Positions 7,431-8,162 of a DNA stretch of 8,162 nt are shown one piece after another. Within the stretch, counting starts at the first letter, position 1. Each line of letters begins with the position of its first letter. The translations under genes and the position numbers were made by a program. Source of the stretch: an uncultured Gemmatimonadaceae bacterium (GTDB lineage: Bacteria; Gemmatimonadota; Gemmatimonadetes; Gemmatimonadales; Gemmatimonadaceae); NCBI GenBank assembly GCA_955652265.1, contig CATPBD010000198.1:1-8162 (forward strand), in the 5' to 3' direction. A model generated the notes under the pieces. The model was not told the DNA's origin. It saw only the letters and a program-made list of their open reading frames with translations, and searched no databases.

Positions 7431-7463
7431 ACTTCATTGATATGGTTGCCTATCTATTGAAGT
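7431..7463. promoter_or_regulatory. Imperfect inverted repeat, candidate operator
   Basis: The left arm ACTTCATTGATA (7431-7442) and right arm TATCTATTGAAGT (7451-7463) are reverse complements apart from one mismatch and one extra base, across an 8-nt spacer. The outer pairing can be extended by two more A/T pairs if one further base is skipped. Size and position in the middle of a divergent promoter region fit a binding site for a dimeric repressor such as the TetR-type regulators that often control acyl-CoA genes. No regulator gene is in the window. An RNA hairpin in either leader is the alternative. Confidence 0.45.
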
Positions 7464-7468
7464 TAACC

Positions 7469-7473
7469 GGAGG
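7469..7473 (+). promoter_or_regulatory. Strong Shine-Dalgarno on the plus strand
   Basis: A perfect GGAGG lies 5 nt before a GTG at 7479. It is the best-spaced ribosome binding site in this part of the window. It points to translation starting well before the ATG at 7588, which is too far away to use it. Confidence 0.5.
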
Positions 7474-7478
7474 CGGAA

Positions 7479-7595
7479 GTGCTGGACAGCATTCCCGACT
7501 CGCCGTCCACTGTGCGTTGGCTACCTTCTACTGAGTCGATGAGATACCCGATCATGGTCATTTGCAACGTGTTGGAGCGGACCGGCGATGACTAG
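7479..7595 (+). CDS. Candidate small protein, 38 aa, unknown function
   Basis: An open frame starts at GTG 7479 and ends at TAG 7593-7595. It encodes 38 residues beginning MLDSIPDSPSTVRW and ending VLERTGDD. A perfect GGAGG sits 5 nt upstream, about three quarters of third codon positions are G or C, as expected for coding sequence here, and the stop overlaps the start of the next gene by 8 nt (ATGACTAG). The middle (PIMVICNVL) is mildly hydrophobic, but too short for a clear membrane helix; one Cys is present. No family is recognised. An internal ATG at 7539 is a weaker alternative start. It could be a real small protein, or a coupling ORF for the membrane protein that follows. Confidence 0.45.
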   Translation: MLDSIPDSPSTVRWLPSTESMRYPIMVICNVLERTGDD

Positions 7596-8139
7596 CCTGA
7601 TGCTGGTCGCGCTACTGTTGGCAGGTGGCTTCTACATGTATTGGCGCAAAGCGTCGCATGAGGAGCAACCGCGCCCCCAAATGACGAACGCGCAGATCAA
7701 CCAACAGTGGCGCGAACTCGGCTTCTTTTGCGAACTGGACGATCAGAACAAGGTCTGGACGCTGACGGGCTCGCGAGCCGGCTTGCTTCACTTCCCTGAC
7801 CTATTGCGCGGCTACATCGCTGATCCACAAAACGCGACAAACGGAGAGCACAAGCATTACGGGCCCTATTTATCTCTCGAGGTGATGACGTGGCCAGATG
7901 CGGGATTCGACGGCCACGCGATTCGGGGTTCCTTGACGGATCTCGACCGCCTTGCCAGTCTGGTCGAGACGAACCTTGCTTTCGCCGAACCCGGTTCGCG
8001 GGTTCGGATCCGCGAAGAGTTCGCGCCCGATAGTCGATACGCTCTTTTGCTGGATGTCCGAGTCGATGGGTTCGACCCTGCATCAGCAGATGCTGAGCGC
8101 TTGGGCGCAGCTAGCCAACGTGACGTTGCTGATGAGTAG
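7588..8139 (+). CDS. Membrane-anchored hypothetical protein
   Basis: This 183-aa protein has one N-terminal hydrophobic segment (about residues 3-19, rich in Leu, Ala and Gly), followed by Arg20, Lys21 and nearby charges. By the positive-inside rule this suggests an anchor with the remaining domain in the cytoplasm, rather than a cleaved signal peptide. The soluble part contains WTLTGSRAGLLHF (57-69), GEHKHYGPYLSLEV (86-99), GSLTDLDRLASLV (114-126) and LLLDVRVDGFDPAS (153-166). This spacing of GL, a His-rich turn, and a DL-x-x-L helix gives a general impression of small bacterial immunity-like or hypothetical proteins, but I cannot name a family. GGAG at 7574-7577 lies 10 nt before the ATG. 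It overlaps the small ORF upstream by 8 nt and a possible ORF downstream by 8 nt. Confidence 0.75.
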   Translation: MTSLMLVALLLAGGFYMYWRKASHEEQPRPQMTNAQINQQWRELGFFCELDDQNKVWTLTGSRAGLLHFPDLLRGYIADPQNATNGEHKHYGPYLSLEVMTWPDAGFDGHAIRGSLTDLDRLASLVETNLAFAEPGSRVRIREEFAPDSRYALLLDVRVDGFDPASADAERLGAASQRDVADE

Positions 8140-8162
8140 AGCTAACCGGGACAAAGCAAAAC
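8132..8162 (+). CDS. Possible start of a third plus-strand gene (partial)
   Basis: An ATG at 8132-8134 overlaps the stop of the preceding gene by 8 nt (ATGAGTAG) and opens a frame reading M-S-R-A-N-R-D-K-A-K to the window edge. The overlap has the same geometry as the one at 7588-7595. There is no evident Shine-Dalgarno, so translational coupling would be needed. Ten codons are too few to identify a product. Confidence 0.35.
   Translation, partial: MSRANRDKAK

Larger units (their letters stand above)
7427..7478. promoter_or_regulatory. Divergent intergenic control region
   Basis: This AT-rich 52-nt region separates the minus-strand thiolase from the first candidate plus-strand ORF, so promoters for both directions should lie in or very near it. 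A TTGATA (7437-7442) resembles a -35 element on the plus strand, but no good -10 follows at normal spacing. On the minus strand, TTAACT and TATCAA at 18-nt spacing are a weak match. Exact promoters therefore cannot be assigned. The region is dominated by an imperfect inverted repeat, listed separately. Confidence 0.5.

Noticed and set aside
7539..7595. Shorter start (ATG 7539 or 7554) for the small plus-strand ORF
   Set aside because: Neither has a Shine-Dalgarno at suitable spacing, whereas the GTG at 7479 has GGAGG 5 nt upstream.

Overview
This is a gene-dense, GC-rich bacterial window of core metabolism. The gene mix suggests a member of Gemmatimonadota or a neighbouring lineage: a Minf_1886-type protein (a family best known from Verrucomicrobia and Planctomycetes), a Bacillus-like leucine dehydrogenase, and a set of acyl-CoA enzymes. 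This placement is inferred from gene content only; no rRNA or other phylogenetic marker is present. Start codons are mixed (ATG, GTG, TTG), and only some genes have a clear Shine-Dalgarno sequence.

Left and centre (about 1-7426, minus strand). Read in the direction of transcription, the order is acetyl-CoA acetyltransferase, CPBP-family membrane protease, 3-hydroxybutyryl-CoA dehydrogenase, acyl-CoA dehydrogenase, a possible 23-codon bridging ORF, leucine dehydrogenase, ribose-5-phosphate isomerase B (rpiB), serine hydroxymethyltransferase (glyA), a Minf_1886-family protein, and perhaps the first codons of another gene. The junctions are very tight: a 6-nt gap, a 4-nt ATGA overlap, an 8-nt gap, 68 nt filled by the small ORF, a 1-nt TGATG overlap, another 1-nt TGATG overlap, and a 2-nt gap. 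This is most simply one long operon, possibly with an internal promoter before leucine dehydrogenase. The first half handles short-chain acyl-CoA (thiolysis/condensation, hydroxyacyl oxidation, acyl-CoA oxidation; no crotonase or ETF is present). Leucine dehydrogenase supplies branched-chain keto acids that would feed such a pathway. RpiB and GlyA belong to pentose-phosphate and one-carbon metabolism.

Divergent control region (7427-7478). Only 52 bp separate the thiolase start from the first candidate start on the plus strand. It is AT-rich and holds an imperfect inverted repeat (arms 7431-7442 and 7451-7463, 8-nt spacer), a good candidate operator. A strong GGAGG follows it.

Right end (7479-8162, plus strand). 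Three candidate ORFs follow in series: a 38-codon ORF with a GTG start and an ideal Shine-Dalgarno, a 183-aa membrane-anchored protein of unknown function, and the start of a third ORF that runs off the window. Both junctions are the same kind of 8-nt overlap (ATGACTAG and ATGAGTAG). No rRNA, tRNA, CRISPR array, insertion sequence or convincing rho-independent terminator was seen, and no gene-free stretch exceeds 300 bases.
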